A stretch of 64,000 nucleotides of DNA, from positions 62,001-126,000 of the forward strand of contig DVEP01000044.1 of NCBI GenBank assembly GCA_015655975.1. Direction: 5' to 3'. The notes under the pieces are model-generated. The model was given only the letters and a program-made list of their open reading frames with translations, did not search any database and was not told the origin of the DNA. The DNA comes from Eubacterium sp. (GTDB lineage: Bacteria > Bacillota > Clostridia > Oscillospirales > Acutalibacteraceae). Each line of letters opens with the position of its first letter. Position 1 is the first letter of the stretch. The position numbers and the translations under genes are program-made. This document shows positions 25,737 to 35,544 of the stretch, one piece after another.

Positions 25737-26740
25737 AAATTATAGTAGATTGTTTCGGCGGCGACAATGCTCCGTCGGAAATACTTAAAGGCAGTGCGCT
25801 TGCCGTTAAAGAACTCGATATAGATATTATTTTGACAGGCGACAGGGAAAAAATTGAAAATTGTGCAAAGGAAAATAATATTTCTTTAGAAAGAATGGAA
25901 ATTGAAGATTGCCCCGATGTCATCACAATGGAAGACGACGCAAAATCTGTATTAAAAGCAAAGAGCAATTCTTCAATGGCAGTAGGCTTCAGACTTTTAA
26001 ACGAGGGCAGAGGCGACGCTTTTGTAAGCGCAGGAAATACAGGCGCAATAGCAGTCGGCGCAACTTTGATTACAAAGAGAATAAAAGGCATAATAAGACC
26101 TGCAATAGCGTCTGTTATGCCATCCGTAACAACTCCGTTTGTATTGATGGACTGCGGTGCAAACGCTCAGTGCAGAAGTGAAATGCTTTGTCAGTTTGCG
26201 CTTTTGGGCAGTATATATATGGAAAAAATAATGGGCGTAAAAAATCCTAAAGTTGCACTTGCAAATAACGGAAGTGAGTCAACCAAAGGTACTCCTTTGC
26301 AAATAGAAACATACGAGAAACTGTCAAACGGCAATTTGAATTTTGTAGGAAATATCGAGGGCAGAGCCATTCCTTTCGGCGAAGCCGATGTTGTCGTAGC
26401 AGACGGATTTTCGGGAAACTTGATTTTGAAAACTTATGAGGGTACGGCAAAGGCGCTGATGGGTTCGATAAAAAATATATTCACAAGAAATTTGCGTTCA
26501 AAACTTGCATATCTCGCAATCAAAGACGGCATAGATGACTTGAAAACGCAATTCGACTACAAAGAGTACGGCGGCGCAGTGATGCTTGGTGTTAAAAAGC
26601 CTGTTGTAAAGGCTCACGGAAGCGCAGATGCAAGAACTTTTAAAAATGCAATAAGACAGGCTGTTTTGTTCTTGTCGCACGATTTAATCAATACAATAGA
26701 AACTCAGTTAAAGGAAGAAGAAAACATTGAAAAATCTTAA
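25733..26740 (+). CDS. plsX: Phosphate acyltransferase PlsX
   Basis: A 335-residue PlsX, which makes acyl-phosphate from acyl-ACP for phospholipid synthesis. It has IIVDCFGGDNAPSEILKG, FVSAGNTGAIAVGATL, RPAIASVMP and NIEGRAIPFGEADVVVADGFSGN. The start overlaps trmFO and the end overlaps rnc. The acpP gene often found between plsX and rnc is missing. Confidence 0.96.
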   Translation: MKIIVDCFGGDNAPSEILKGSALAVKELDIDIILTGDREKIENCAKENNISLERMEIEDCPDVITMEDDAKSVLKAKSNSSMAVGFRLLNEGRGDAFVSAGNTGAIAVGATLITKRIKGIIRPAIASVMPSVTTPFVLMDCGANAQCRSEMLCQFALLGSIYMEKIMGVKNPKVALANNGSESTKGTPLQIETYEKLSNGNLNFVGNIEGRAIPFGEADVVVADGFSGNLILKTYEGTAKALMGSIKNIFTRNLRSKLAYLAIKDGIDDLKTQFDYKEYGGAVMLGVKKPVVKAHGSADARTFKNAIRQAVLFLSHDLINTIETQLKEEENIEKS

Positions 26741-27431
26741 ACCTTTTTCAACTTTGGAAAAAACAATAGGATACTCGTTTAAAGATATATCTATTCTTGA
26801 AAATGCAATGAACCATTCGAGTTATGCAAACGAGGCTCGTGAAGAATATTTCAGAAACAATGAAAGAGCGGAGTTTTTGGGCGACGCTGTTTTGGAATTT
26901 ATTTCTTCCGAATACCTTTTTAAAAAGTTTGAGCACGATACAGAGGGAAGTCTGTCGAAAATAAGGGCTTCTCTTGTGTGTGAAAAAAGTCTCTCAACTT
27001 TTGCAAAGGAAATTGACCTCGGCAGCTATATTTTTTTGGGCAGAGGCGAAGAAGAGCACGGCGGAAGAGAAAGAACTTCCATACTCGAAAACACTTTTGA
27101 GTGTCTTATAGCGGCAATTTTTCTTGACGGCGGTATAGAGCCTGCCAAGAAATTTGTTTTGAAGTTTCTTGACAGACCTCAGAATTTTGAAGCAGAAAAA
27201 AATACTGTAAAAGACGATTATAAAACTCGATTGCAGGAAATAGTTCAGCAAAATCCGGGCGACCATGTTCGATATTCTCATATCAGCGCAGAGGGACCTG
27301 CACACAATCCTGTTTTCAGTTGTGTTGTAATGCTTGAGTCAAATGTTATCGGTTCGGGTAAAGGTCATTCAAAAAAAGAAGCAGAGCAAAACGCCGCTAA
27401 AGACGCGCTCACTTTAATGGGTGTAATATGA
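26727..27431 (+). CDS. rnc: Ribonuclease III
   Basis: A 234-residue RNase III with the signature NERAEFLGDAVLEFISSEYLF, the second acidic site ENTFECLIAAIFLDGG and a C-terminal dsRNA-binding domain (KTRLQEIVQQ to HSKKEAEQNAAKDAL). It cleaves rRNA precursors and structured mRNAs. The start is TTG at 26727, ten bases after AAGGAAG, inside the end of plsX. ATGA overlap with the radical SAM gene. Confidence 0.95.
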   Translation: MKNLKPFSTLEKTIGYSFKDISILENAMNHSSYANEAREEYFRNNERAEFLGDAVLEFISSEYLFKKFEHDTEGSLSKIRASLVCEKSLSTFAKEIDLGSYIFLGRGEEEHGGRERTSILENTFECLIAAIFLDGGIEPAKKFVLKFLDRPQNFEAEKNTVKDDYKTRLQEIVQQNPGDHVRYSHISAEGPAHNPVFSCVVMLESNVIGSGKGHSKKEAEQNAAKDALTLMGVI

Positions 27432-28417
27432 AAAAAGGAAATATAAGCGTTTTTGTTCCGCATCTCGGCTGTCCGTCAGACTGTTCTTTTTGCAATCAAA
27501 AAACTATTACGGGACAGTGTTGTCAGCCTACGGGTGAAGATGTAAAAAACGCAGTCGAAACTGCATTGAAATACAACGACTTTGAGTATGAAATTGCATT
27601 TTTCGGCGGTAGTTTTACAGCGATAAAAAGAGCATATATGATTGAACTTTTAAGTTCTGCTTATGAGTATGTAAAGCGTGGTAAAGTCAGCGGTATAAGA
27701 GTTTCTACACGACCTGACGCCATAGATGAAGAAATTTTGAAAATTCTTTCAGACTACGGTGTTACAAGTATAGAACTCGGCGCTCAAAGTATGGTTGAAA
27801 GCGTTCTTGAATTAAATAAAAGAGGACATTCTGTGCAATCGGTTATTGACGCGTCTAGACTGATAAAAGATGCGGGTTTTTCACTCGGTTTGCAAATGAT
27901 GACGGGTCTTTACGGCGACAATGACGACGGAGCGCTTTATACGGCGGGTGAGTTTATTAAACTTAAACCCGATACTGTCAGAATTTATCCCACTGTCATA
28001 TTGAAAGGTACTTTGCTTGAAAAATATTTGAGTGAAGGAATATATAAAGGACAAAGTGTTGACGAAGCAGTGAATATTTGCGCAAAACTTGTGCCGATGT
28101 TTGAAAAAAACGGTATCAAAGTCATTCGTGTGGGACTTCACGCAAGCGAAGATGTAAAAAACAGTATGGCAGGCGGTGCGTACCACGAAGCAATGGGCGA
28201 ACTTGTTGCAAGTAAAATTCTGTACAATAAAATAAATGAATTAGAAAAAGGCAAATATACTGTCTATGTAAATAACAAAACTTTTCCTAAACTAATAGGT
28301 CAAAAGCGTTCAAATATCAGTTTGTTGAATTCAAACGGCTATGAATTGAAAATTATCCGTGATGAAACGGTTAAAGATAATGATTTGAGGTTTAATAATG
28401 GTTTTAAAAACTCTTGA
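27428..28417 (+). CDS. Elp3-like radical SAM protein
   Basis: A 329-residue radical SAM protein. The cluster motif is CPSDCSFC (CX3CX2C, near residue 15), with FFGGSFTA and a TIM-barrel continuing through VRIYPTVILKGT. The family resembles the radical SAM half of Elp3 without the acetyltransferase. Its place between rnc and smc is conserved in many Clostridia, but the substrate is not known. The end overlaps the start of smc by 20 bases. Confidence 0.88.
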   Translation: MKKGNISVFVPHLGCPSDCSFCNQKTITGQCCQPTGEDVKNAVETALKYNDFEYEIAFFGGSFTAIKRAYMIELLSSAYEYVKRGKVSGIRVSTRPDAIDEEILKILSDYGVTSIELGAQSMVESVLELNKRGHSVQSVIDASRLIKDAGFSLGLQMMTGLYGDNDDGALYTAGEFIKLKPDTVRIYPTVILKGTLLEKYLSEGIYKGQSVDEAVNICAKLVPMFEKNGIKVIRVGLHASEDVKNSMAGGAYHEAMGELVASKILYNKINELEKGKYTVYVNNKTFPKLIGQKRSNISLLNSNGYELKIIRDETVKDNDLRFNNGFKNS

Positions 28418-31400
28418 AATGCAGGGATTTAAGTCTTTCCCCGACAAAACTGAATTATCTTTCGGCAAGGGAATTACCGCCGTTGTCGGTCCTAACGGTT
28501 CGGGAAAAAGTAATATTTCCGACGCTGTTCGTTGGGTGCTCGGCGAAACAAGTACAAAAAGTTTGCGCGGTTCTAAAATGGAAGATGTCATTTTCGGCGG
28601 TACGGAAAAAAGAAAATCGCAGGGCTTTGCTCAGGTTGTACTGACGCTTGACAATTCCGACGGAACACTCAAGGACAGGGGCGAAACAGTTACCGTATCG
28701 AGAAGATATTACAGAAGCGGTGAAAGTGAATACAAAATAGATTCCGAGCAGGTTAGACGAAAAGATATTAAAGAACTGTTTATGGATACAGGTCTCGGGT
28801 CAAACGGATATTCTTCTGTCGGACAGGGCAGAATTGCTTCTATTATCGAATCAAAAGGCGACGGAAGACGAGAACTTTTTGAAGAAGCGGCGGGTATTTC
28901 CCGTTTCAGACATAAAAGAACGGACGCGCAAAGAAGACTTGAACAGGCACAGGAAAATCTTGTCAGACTTCTCGATATACTTAATGAACTTGAACTCAGA
29001 GTAGGCCCTCTAAAAAAACAAAGCGAAAAGGCGAATGAGTTTTTAAAATACGCAGCAGAGAAAAAAGAACTTGAAATAGGTCTCTGGCTTGAAAAAATAG
29101 GAAAATTCACAGGCGATTTGCGTGAACTTGAACATAAAATAGACGCTGCAAATGTTTCTTATGAACTTTGCGAAAAAGAAATAGGCGAAATTGAAGATAG
29201 TATTGAAAATGTTGTTGCACAGGTTGCAGAGATAAATGTTCAAATTGAGGAAACAAGAGAAAGCGTTTCAAATTTTGAGTCGGAAATTTTAAAAACGCAG
29301 TCGGAGATTTCTGTTGCAAATGAGCAAATCAAACACAACGACGATACAATTTCAAGGCTCAAGGCAGACATTGAGGCGGTCGGCGGAGATAAAACCGCAA
29401 TCGAGAAGCAGATAGAAGAAAAAGAAAAGACAATGAAAGAGTGTCAAATTGCTTCTGAAGAAAAAAAAGAAGAACTTTTAAACACGACAAAAATGCTTGA
29501 AAATCTTTCATCAAAAGGCGAAGAAAATTCAAAAAAATCGGCTGGAATAAGCAAGGTCATTTCCGAACTTACAATGCAGTTTTCACAGGCGAATATTGAA
29601 CTTTCATCTGCAAACTCGTCTGCAAATGAGATAGAAAACAGAATGAACGGAATTGACGAAAATATCGAGCAGTTAAATTCCGAACTTAATGTTGTAGAAA
29701 AATTAAAAGAAGAACAAAATCAAAATATCAGTTTTTTAAATGAAAAAATTAACGAGTTCACAAACTCAATGCAGGGTTATAAACTTCGTCTTGACTCGAA
29801 AACAAAAAGAGTTCAGGAACTGAGAACGGAGTGCGAAAACAAATCTCGTTTGCTGTCTGCCAAAGAGTCAAAAGTCAAAATGCTTCTTGACCTTGAAAAA
29901 AATATGGACGGTTATTCGGGTGCCGTAAAATCTGTCATAAACCGTGCATCTCATGGCGGTTTGTCGGGAATTCACGGCGCAGTTTCTCAACTTATAACGG
30001 TTGACGATGAGTATTCAACGGCAATCGAAGTTGCATTGGGCGCCTCTATGCAAAACATTGTTACGGATACAGAGGCGGACGCAAAAAGAGCTATCTACTA
30101 TCTAAAACAGAATAAACTCGGCAGAGCAACATTTTTGCCTATTTCGGCTGTTAAAAGCAGAGTTTTAGACGAACGAAATCTTGATGACAACTTGGGTTTT
30201 GTTGCCGTTGCGTCAGATATTGTCGAGTGTGAAAACAAGTATAAAACAATCATTTCTAGTTTGCTCGGCAGGTGCGTCATTGCCGAAGATATGGACAGTG
30301 CAATCGGCATTTCAAAGATATATAATAACAGATTTAAAATCGTAACTCTTGACGGTCAGGTTATTAACCCGGGAGGTTCAATGAGCGGCGGTTCCAGAGC
30401 AAAAAACGCAGGCATTCTTTCAAGAGCAAACCTTATCGAAACTGAAAAAGAGGAAGCCGAAAAAATACGAAAATCTCTTTCTGAACTCAACGAAAAATTG
30501 AACAGTTCGGTCAAAGAAATGAATTTTGCGTCGGCAGAAGTTCAGGGCGCAGAGGCAGAACTCAGAACGGCAAACGAAGATTTAATCAGGGCTAAAGGCG
30601 AACTGAAAATAATAGAAGAAAGACTGTCTTCCGTAAAAGACAGCGTAAATTCTTTGTTAACTGAAAAAAACACTTCTGAGGAAAGAATAAAAGAGTTTAA
30701 AGACAAATCGCAAAAGGCTCGGCAAAATGCAGATTTAATCGCAGAAAAAATCAGCGAGAACGAAAAGCAACTTGAGATACTTAACTCAAACAGCAGAGAT
30801 TACATCGAAAAAAGAGATGATTTAAGAAATAAGAGCGAACAGATTAACCTTGAAATAATTTCTTTTGCAAAAGACTTTGAAAGCGCAAAATTGTCGGCAG
30901 AAGAACTGAAACAGAGAATTTTAACTCAAAACAGTAAAGTTGTTTCTGTTGAGACGGAAATTAAACAGGTCGAAAGCAGTTCCGAAGCAGTACGGCAAAG
31001 AATTGCAGAATTGTCTTTAAAAGTTGAAAGGTTGAAAAACAGTTCTGCTCAAAGTGAAAACGATGTCAAAGAACTTGTTGAAAAACGAAACACGGCAGAA
31101 AAGAAGTCAAACGATTTGAGAACTTTTGAAAAGGCGAAAAACGATGAAAGAAGCCGATTGAATTCCGAACTTGTGCGTCTTGATGAAAGAAAAATCGCAA
31201 TGCGCAAAGAGTATGAAGATTTGAAAACAAAACTCTACGACGAGTACGAACTCACAACAAGGCAGGCGCAGGAAATTGCCGTTGAAATTGAAGATGTGCA
31301 GGCTGCAAACAGAAGACTGCACGAATTGAAGTCGGCAATAAAGTCGCTCGGCAATGTAAATGTCGGCGCTATTGAGGAGTACAAAGAGGTATCGGAAAGG

Positions 31401-31970
31401 TACGAGTTTTTAAAAGAGCAGGTTGACGATGTTGAGAAATCTAAGTCGGAACTTTTGAAAATCATAGACGATTTGACTTCCTCTATGAGTGAACAGTTTA
31501 TGAGCAGTTTCAAAAAGGTAAACGAACAGTTTAAGATTTGTTTTGTAGATTTCTTCGGCGGCGGCAAAGGCGAACTGTCGCTTGAAGATGAAAGCGATTG
31601 CCTTGAAAGCGCTATAGAAATTAAAATTCAGCCGCCCGGTAAAAGCGTTCAGAATATAGACCTGTTTTCCGGAGGCGAAAAAAGTTTGGCTGCGCTTGCG
31701 CTTCTTTTTGCATTGCTTAAAGTTAACCCTGCGCCGTTTTGTATCTACGACGAGGTAGAGGCTGCGCTTGACGATGTCAATGTTGAAAGATTTGCTAAAT
31801 ATATGCGAAAAATGACTGACAATACACAGTTTATAGCCATTACCCACAGGCGCGGTACTATGGAAGAAGCAGATGTCCTTTATGGTGTTACAATGCAGGA
31901 AAAAGGCGTTTCAAAGCTGCTTGAACTTCAAAGTGCCGAACTTGCTTCAAAAATGGGACTTGACGCATAA
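28398..31970 (+). CDS. smc: Chromosome segregation ATPase SMC
   Basis: A 1190-residue SMC, normal full length. The N-terminal head has LEMQGFKSFPDKTEL and Walker A GPNGSGKSN; a long coiled coil runs to about residue 500; the hinge follows (SGIHGAVSQLI through INPGGSMSGGS, about 515-680) and then the returning coil. The C-terminal head has signature FSGGEKSLAALALL and Walker B FCIYDEVEAALDD. It works with ScpA/ScpB (not in the window) to fold and segregate the chromosome. It overlaps the radical SAM gene and is followed by ftsY. Confidence 0.98.
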   Translation: MVLKTLEMQGFKSFPDKTELSFGKGITAVVGPNGSGKSNISDAVRWVLGETSTKSLRGSKMEDVIFGGTEKRKSQGFAQVVLTLDNSDGTLKDRGETVTVSRRYYRSGESEYKIDSEQVRRKDIKELFMDTGLGSNGYSSVGQGRIASIIESKGDGRRELFEEAAGISRFRHKRTDAQRRLEQAQENLVRLLDILNELELRVGPLKKQSEKANEFLKYAAEKKELEIGLWLEKIGKFTGDLRELEHKIDAANVSYELCEKEIGEIEDSIENVVAQVAEINVQIEETRESVSNFESEILKTQSEISVANEQIKHNDDTISRLKADIEAVGGDKTAIEKQIEEKEKTMKECQIASEEKKEELLNTTKMLENLSSKGEENSKKSAGISKVISELTMQFSQANIELSSANSSANEIENRMNGIDENIEQLNSELNVVEKLKEEQNQNISFLNEKINEFTNSMQGYKLRLDSKTKRVQELRTECENKSRLLSAKESKVKMLLDLEKNMDGYSGAVKSVINRASHGGLSGIHGAVSQLITVDDEYSTAIEVALGASMQNIVTDTEADAKRAIYYLKQNKLGRATFLPISAVKSRVLDERNLDDNLGFVAVASDIVECENKYKTIISSLLGRCVIAEDMDSAIGISKIYNNRFKIVTLDGQVINPGGSMSGGSRAKNAGILSRANLIETEKEEAEKIRKSLSELNEKLNSSVKEMNFASAEVQGAEAELRTANEDLIRAKGELKIIEERLSSVKDSVNSLLTEKNTSEERIKEFKDKSQKARQNADLIAEKISENEKQLEILNSNSRDYIEKRDDLRNKSEQINLEIISFAKDFESAKLSAEELKQRILTQNSKVVSVETEIKQVESSSEAVRQRIAELSLKVERLKNSSAQSENDVKELVEKRNTAEKKSNDLRTFEKAKNDERSRLNSELVRLDERKIAMRKEYEDLKTKLYDEYELTTRQAQEIAVEIEDVQAANRRLHELKSAIKSLGNVNVGAIEEYKEVSERYEFLKEQVDDVEKSKSELLKIIDDLTSSMSEQFMSSFKKVNEQFKICFVDFFGGGKGELSLEDESDCLESAIEIKIQPPGKSVQNIDLFSGGEKSLAALALLFALLKVNPAPFCIYDEVEAALDDVNVERFAKYMRKMTDNTQFIAITHRRGTMEEADVLYGVTMQEKGVSKLLELQSAELASKMGLDA

Positions 31971-31990
31971 AAAAATTAACGGAGGTTGCT

Positions 31991-32950
31991 ATGGGATTAT
32001 TTGATAAATTCAGAAAAGGTCTTAAAAAAACAAGAACAGAGGGTATCACAGCTCAAATAGACGAAGTTATAGAAAGTTATGAAAAAATAGACGACGAACT
32101 TTTTGAAGAACTTGAGGAAATACTTATAATGGGCGATGTCGGTATTCCGACAGCCGAAAAAATCATTAAAAGTCTAAAAGAAAAAATTGCAAACGACCGT
32201 ATTACAAGCGTTCCTAAAGTGAGAGAAACTTTAAAAGATATTGTTTCGGGTATTGTATGGGGCGGCAGTATGCTCAGACTCAGAACAAAGCCGTCCGTCA
32301 TTTTAGTCATAGGTGTAAACGGCGTCGGCAAAACTACTACAATCGGCAAACTTGCTTTGAGATTGAAAAATCAGGGAAGAAAAGTAATTCTCGGCGCTGC
32401 CGATACATTCAGAGCAGCGGCTATTGAACAACTTCAGGTTTGGGCCGACAGGGCAGATGTAGATTTGATAAAACACGCTGAGGGAGCCGACCCTGCGTCA
32501 GTTGTTTTTGACACTATTGCGGCAGGCAAAGCAAGAAATGCAGATGTCATCATCATTGATACGGCAGGAAGACTTCACAACAAGAAAAATCTTATGGACG
32601 AGCTTAATAAAATCACTCGTGTTATAGAAAGAGAGTTGCCCGAAGCAAGCAAAGAGGTGCTTTTGGTACTCGACGCTACAACAGGTCAAAACGCCGTAAA
32701 TCAGGCAAAAGATTTTAAAGAAGCGGCGGGCATTACGGGTATTGTGCTTACAAAACTTGACGGTACTGCAAGAGGCGGTGTTGTACTTGCTATCAACAAT
32801 GAACTCGATGTTCCCGTTAAATTTGTCGGCGTAGGCGAACAGATAGACGATTTTCAGCCGTTTGACGCAGACGCATTTGCAAGCGGTTTGTTTGACAAAC
32901 AGGAGCCTATTGACGATAAAGAAATAAACAGTTTTATTGAGGGTGAATAA
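31991..32950 (+). CDS. ftsY: Signal recognition particle receptor FtsY
   Basis: A 319-residue SRP receptor GTPase, of the short form without a long acidic A domain. The N helical bundle covers the first ~90 residues. The G domain has GVNGVGKTTTIGKLA (G1), DTFRAAAIEQL, DTAGRLHNK (G3), TKLDGTARGG (G4) and FVGVGEQIDDFQPFD. It docks SRP-ribosome complexes at the membrane. smc-ftsY is the usual order. Confidence 0.97.
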   Translation: MGLFDKFRKGLKKTRTEGITAQIDEVIESYEKIDDELFEELEEILIMGDVGIPTAEKIIKSLKEKIANDRITSVPKVRETLKDIVSGIVWGGSMLRLRTKPSVILVIGVNGVGKTTTIGKLALRLKNQGRKVILGAADTFRAAAIEQLQVWADRADVDLIKHAEGADPASVVFDTIAAGKARNADVIIIDTAGRLHNKKNLMDELNKITRVIERELPEASKEVLLVLDATTGQNAVNQAKDFKEAAGITGIVLTKLDGTARGGVVLAINNELDVPVKFVGVGEQIDDFQPFDADAFASGLFDKQEPIDDKEINSFIEGE

Positions 32951-32951
32951 A

Positions 32952-33539
32952 ATGGATTTTTTACTTGCGAGCAATAATAAGAAGAAGTTGGGCGAACTTC
33001 AGCGGATTTTGTCGCCTTTGGGAATAAATATAGTTACGGCAAAAATGCTCGGAAAAGAACTTGAAGAAGTTGTAGAAGACGGCACAACATTTGAAGAAAA
33101 CGCAAGAATTAAGGCTGTGGCAGGTATGAAAGCGTTTAATATGCCGACTATCGCAGACGACAGCGGACTTTGTGTTGACTATTTAGACGGAGCGCCTGGA
33201 ATTTTCTCGGCAAGATTTTCTGGTGAACACGGAAACGATGAAAAAAACAACGATTTGTTGCTTGAAAAACTTGAAGGTGTTCCTGAAGAAAAACGAGACG
33301 CTCACTATGTTTGCACAGTTTGTTGTGTTTTCCCCGACGGCAAAGAAATAACCGTCAGAGGAGAATGCCACGGTAAAATAGGATTTGAAAGGGACGGAAA
33401 CGAAGGCTTTGGCTATGACCCGTTGTTTGTCATTAACGGCAGAACTTTCGGAAACTATACTTCTGAAGAAAAAGACAAAATATCTCACAGAGGCAAGGCA
33501 CTTCGTGAACTTGCAAAAGAATTGGAGAAAATTATATGA
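32952..33539 (+). CDS. rdgB: Non-canonical purine NTP pyrophosphatase (RdgB/HAM1)
   Basis: A 195-residue ITPase that removes dITP/XTP. It has the substrate loop LLASNNKKKLGEL, TIADDSGLCVDYLDGAPGIFSARF with the metal aspartate, EGFGYDPLFV and KDKISHRGKAL. The ATG at 32952 follows GAGGGTGA; it overlaps the next gene by ATGA. Confidence 0.95.
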   Translation: MDFLLASNNKKKLGELQRILSPLGINIVTAKMLGKELEEVVEDGTTFEENARIKAVAGMKAFNMPTIADDSGLCVDYLDGAPGIFSARFSGEHGNDEKNNDLLLEKLEGVPEEKRDAHYVCTVCCVFPDGKEITVRGECHGKIGFERDGNEGFGYDPLFVINGRTFGNYTSEEKDKISHRGKALRELAKELEKII

Positions 33540-34000
33540 CAGGAAAAGAAAGAGCAGTTTTCAGAGCGCAGGCGAACACGCTTGAGCCGATTATTCAAAT
33601 AGGAAAAGACGGTATTTCCGAAAATTTAATCAAACAGGTTGACGATACTTTAAATTCAAGAGAACTCATTAAAATAAGAATACATCTTGAAACTTCACCG
33701 AAAACGCCGAGAGAGTGTGCACAGGAACTTGCAGGTATTTTGTCAGCGGAAATAATACAGGTAATAGGCGGAATTATTGTCCTTTATCGTGAAAGAAAAG
33801 AAGACAAAGTGAAAAAAGCAAAAAAATCAAAACCTGCCAAAGCAAAGAAAGTGCGTGTAAAAGGTTTGCGTGAAAGAAACAGAGTAGCCGAAGAGAAGAG
33901 AAACGCCAGATACGGCGACTTGAATCACGGCAAAGTTTACTCGGGCAGAAGCGGAAGACCTGTGGGAAATGTCAGAGAAAGAGACAGAAAAAGCAGATGA
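33536..34000 (+). CDS. yhbY: YhbY-family ribosome-assembly RNA-binding protein with a basic tail
   Basis: A 154-residue protein. Residues 1-97 are a CRS1-YhbY domain (FRAQANTLEPIIQIGKDGIS, QVIGGIIVLYRE), which binds pre-50S rRNA. The remaining ~57 residues are a Lys/Arg-rich, probably disordered tail (KKAKKSKPAKAKKVRVKG, then RERNRVAEEKRNARYGD) not found in the ~97-residue E. coli type. It overlaps rdgB and nadD by four bases each, so translation is coupled. Confidence 0.9.
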   Translation: MTGKERAVFRAQANTLEPIIQIGKDGISENLIKQVDDTLNSRELIKIRIHLETSPKTPRECAQELAGILSAEIIQVIGGIIVLYRERKEDKVKKAKKSKPAKAKKVRVKGLRERNRVAEEKRNARYGDLNHGKVYSGRSGRPVGNVRERDRKSR

Positions 34001-34605
34001 GAACGGCTATTTTCGGCGGCAGTTTTAACCCGATACACAACGGACACCTGAATATAGCAAACGCTTATTGCAATGCGCTTGGTTTGGACAGAGTGTTTTT
34101 TGTACCCGCCTGCGACCCTCCGTTAAAGAATAATGTAAATCTTGAGTCTTCCGACAGCAGAATGAAAATGGTTGAACTTGCTTTAAAAAACAACGATTTG
34201 TTTTTTTCAAGCGATGTTGAAATTTTGCGTGGCGGTACGAGTTATACTATTGATACAGTCAGGTATTTTAAAAACAAATTTCCGAAAGACGAACTGTTTT
34301 TGATTGTAGGCTCAGACCAATTTTTACAGTTCGACAAATGGAAAGATTACAGGGAAATTTCAAGACTTGCCGTTATATGTACTGCTTCGCGAGACGGTAT
34401 TACGGGGAAAAAAGATTTTTTAAACTATGCAAAAAAAATCGGAGTGAAAAATATTTTTGTCATAGATGAAAAAGAGTACAATGTTTTTGAAGTCAGTTCA
34501 ACTCAAATCAGAAATGAATTAAAAAAAGGTAAAACTGTTGCAGGACTTTTAGACAACTCTGTTGCAGAATTTATAAAAAGCAAAGGACTATACAGTGAAA
34601 TATAA
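33997..34605 (+). CDS. nadD: Nicotinate-nucleotide adenylyltransferase
   Basis: A 202-residue NaMN adenylyltransferase in NAD synthesis. It has the nucleotidyltransferase start AIFGGSFNPIHNGHL, LFLIVGSDQFLQFDKWKDY and the C-terminal VSSTQIRNELKKGK that closes over ATP. It is overlapped at both ends by yhbY and yqeK, the conserved nadD-yqeK-rsfS arrangement. Confidence 0.96.
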   Translation: MRTAIFGGSFNPIHNGHLNIANAYCNALGLDRVFFVPACDPPLKNNVNLESSDSRMKMVELALKNNDLFFSSDVEILRGGTSYTIDTVRYFKNKFPKDELFLIVGSDQFLQFDKWKDYREISRLAVICTASRDGITGKKDFLNYAKKIGVKNIFVIDEKEYNVFEVSSTQIRNELKKGKTVAGLLDNSVAEFIKSKGLYSEI

Positions 34606-35176
34606 TGTTAACGAGTATATAGATTTAATCAAATCAAAACTGTCAGATTATAGGTACTATCATTCAATGTGCGTGGCGAAAGCTGCTGTAATTTTGGCTG
34701 AAAAGTACGGCGCAGATAAAGAAGACGCTTTTGTTGCAGGCGTATTGCACGATGTGATGAAAGAAGCCTCTGCAAGCGAACATATTGCAGTCATTAAAAA
34801 TTCACCTATAACTATGACAAAACTGGAAATAAATAATTTTAAGTTGTATCATCAAATTTCGGGCGCGGCTTATGCAAGGTGCGTGCTGAAGATAGACAAT
34901 AAAGATGTTATTAATGCAATTCGTTACCATACGACAGGCAGAGCAAATATGAGTTTGCTTGAAAAAATTATTTACCTTGCAGATTATATTTCCGACGACA
35001 GAGATTACGAAGATGTTGAAATAATGCGCGAAAAAGCATATAATAAAAGTCTTGACGAGGCAATGCTTTTCGCTATAAAATATACAATTAAGGACATTGT
35101 CGGTAAAGGCGTTGTTTTGCACCCCGACACAGTTGATGCCTACAATGAAATAATTCTTAGAATTAAGGAGAAATAA
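34595..35176 (+). CDS. yqeK: YqeK-type HD-domain hydrolase (Ap4A)
   Basis: A 193-residue HD protein: HSMCVAKAAVILAEKYGAD, then GVLHDVMKE with the HD pair, then YHTTGRANMSLLEKIIYLADYISDDR. The family hydrolyses diadenosine tetraphosphate symmetrically. It overlaps nadD by 11 bases and abuts rsfS. Confidence 0.93.
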   Translation: MKYNVNEYIDLIKSKLSDYRYYHSMCVAKAAVILAEKYGADKEDAFVAGVLHDVMKEASASEHIAVIKNSPITMTKLEINNFKLYHQISGAAYARCVLKIDNKDVINAIRYHTTGRANMSLLEKIIYLADYISDDRDYEDVEIMREKAYNKSLDEAMLFAIKYTIKDIVGKGVVLHPDTVDAYNEIILRIKEK

Positions 35177-35542
35177 ATGGAAAAATCAGAAATTCTCGAT
35201 ATTGTTAAAACTGCCGTTAAAGCAGTTGACAGTAAAAAGGCTATTGATATTAAAGTAATCGGAGTAACAGATTTAACTATCGTTGCCGACTATTTTGTGA
35301 TTTGCAGCGGTTCATCTTCAACTCAGGTAAAAGCGCTTGCCGACGAAGTTGAATATCAACTCTCCCAAAAGGGAATTGAACCGCATCATGTAGAGGGCAA
35401 ATCTTCGGGCTGGATTTGTCTTGACTATTCAAGCGTTGTTGTCCATGTTTTTTATGAAAAAGACCGTGAATTTTTCAATCTTGAAAGACTGTGGCAGGAC
35501 GGCGAAATGTTAGATGCAGAAAAAATGATTGCGGAGGAATAA
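35177..35542 (+). CDS. rsfS: Ribosomal silencing factor RsfS
   Basis: A 121-residue RsfS/Iojap protein, which binds L14 and blocks subunit joining in starvation. It has ADYFVICSGSSSTQVKALADEVE, HHVEGKSSGWICLDYSSVVVHVF and FFNLERLWQD. AAGGAGAAATAA precedes it at the end of yqeK. Confidence 0.96.
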   Translation: MEKSEILDIVKTAVKAVDSKKAIDIKVIGVTDLTIVADYFVICSGSSSTQVKALADEVEYQLSQKGIEPHHVEGKSSGWICLDYSSVVVHVFYEKDREFFNLERLWQDGEMLDAEKMIAEE

Positions 35543-35544
35543 AA

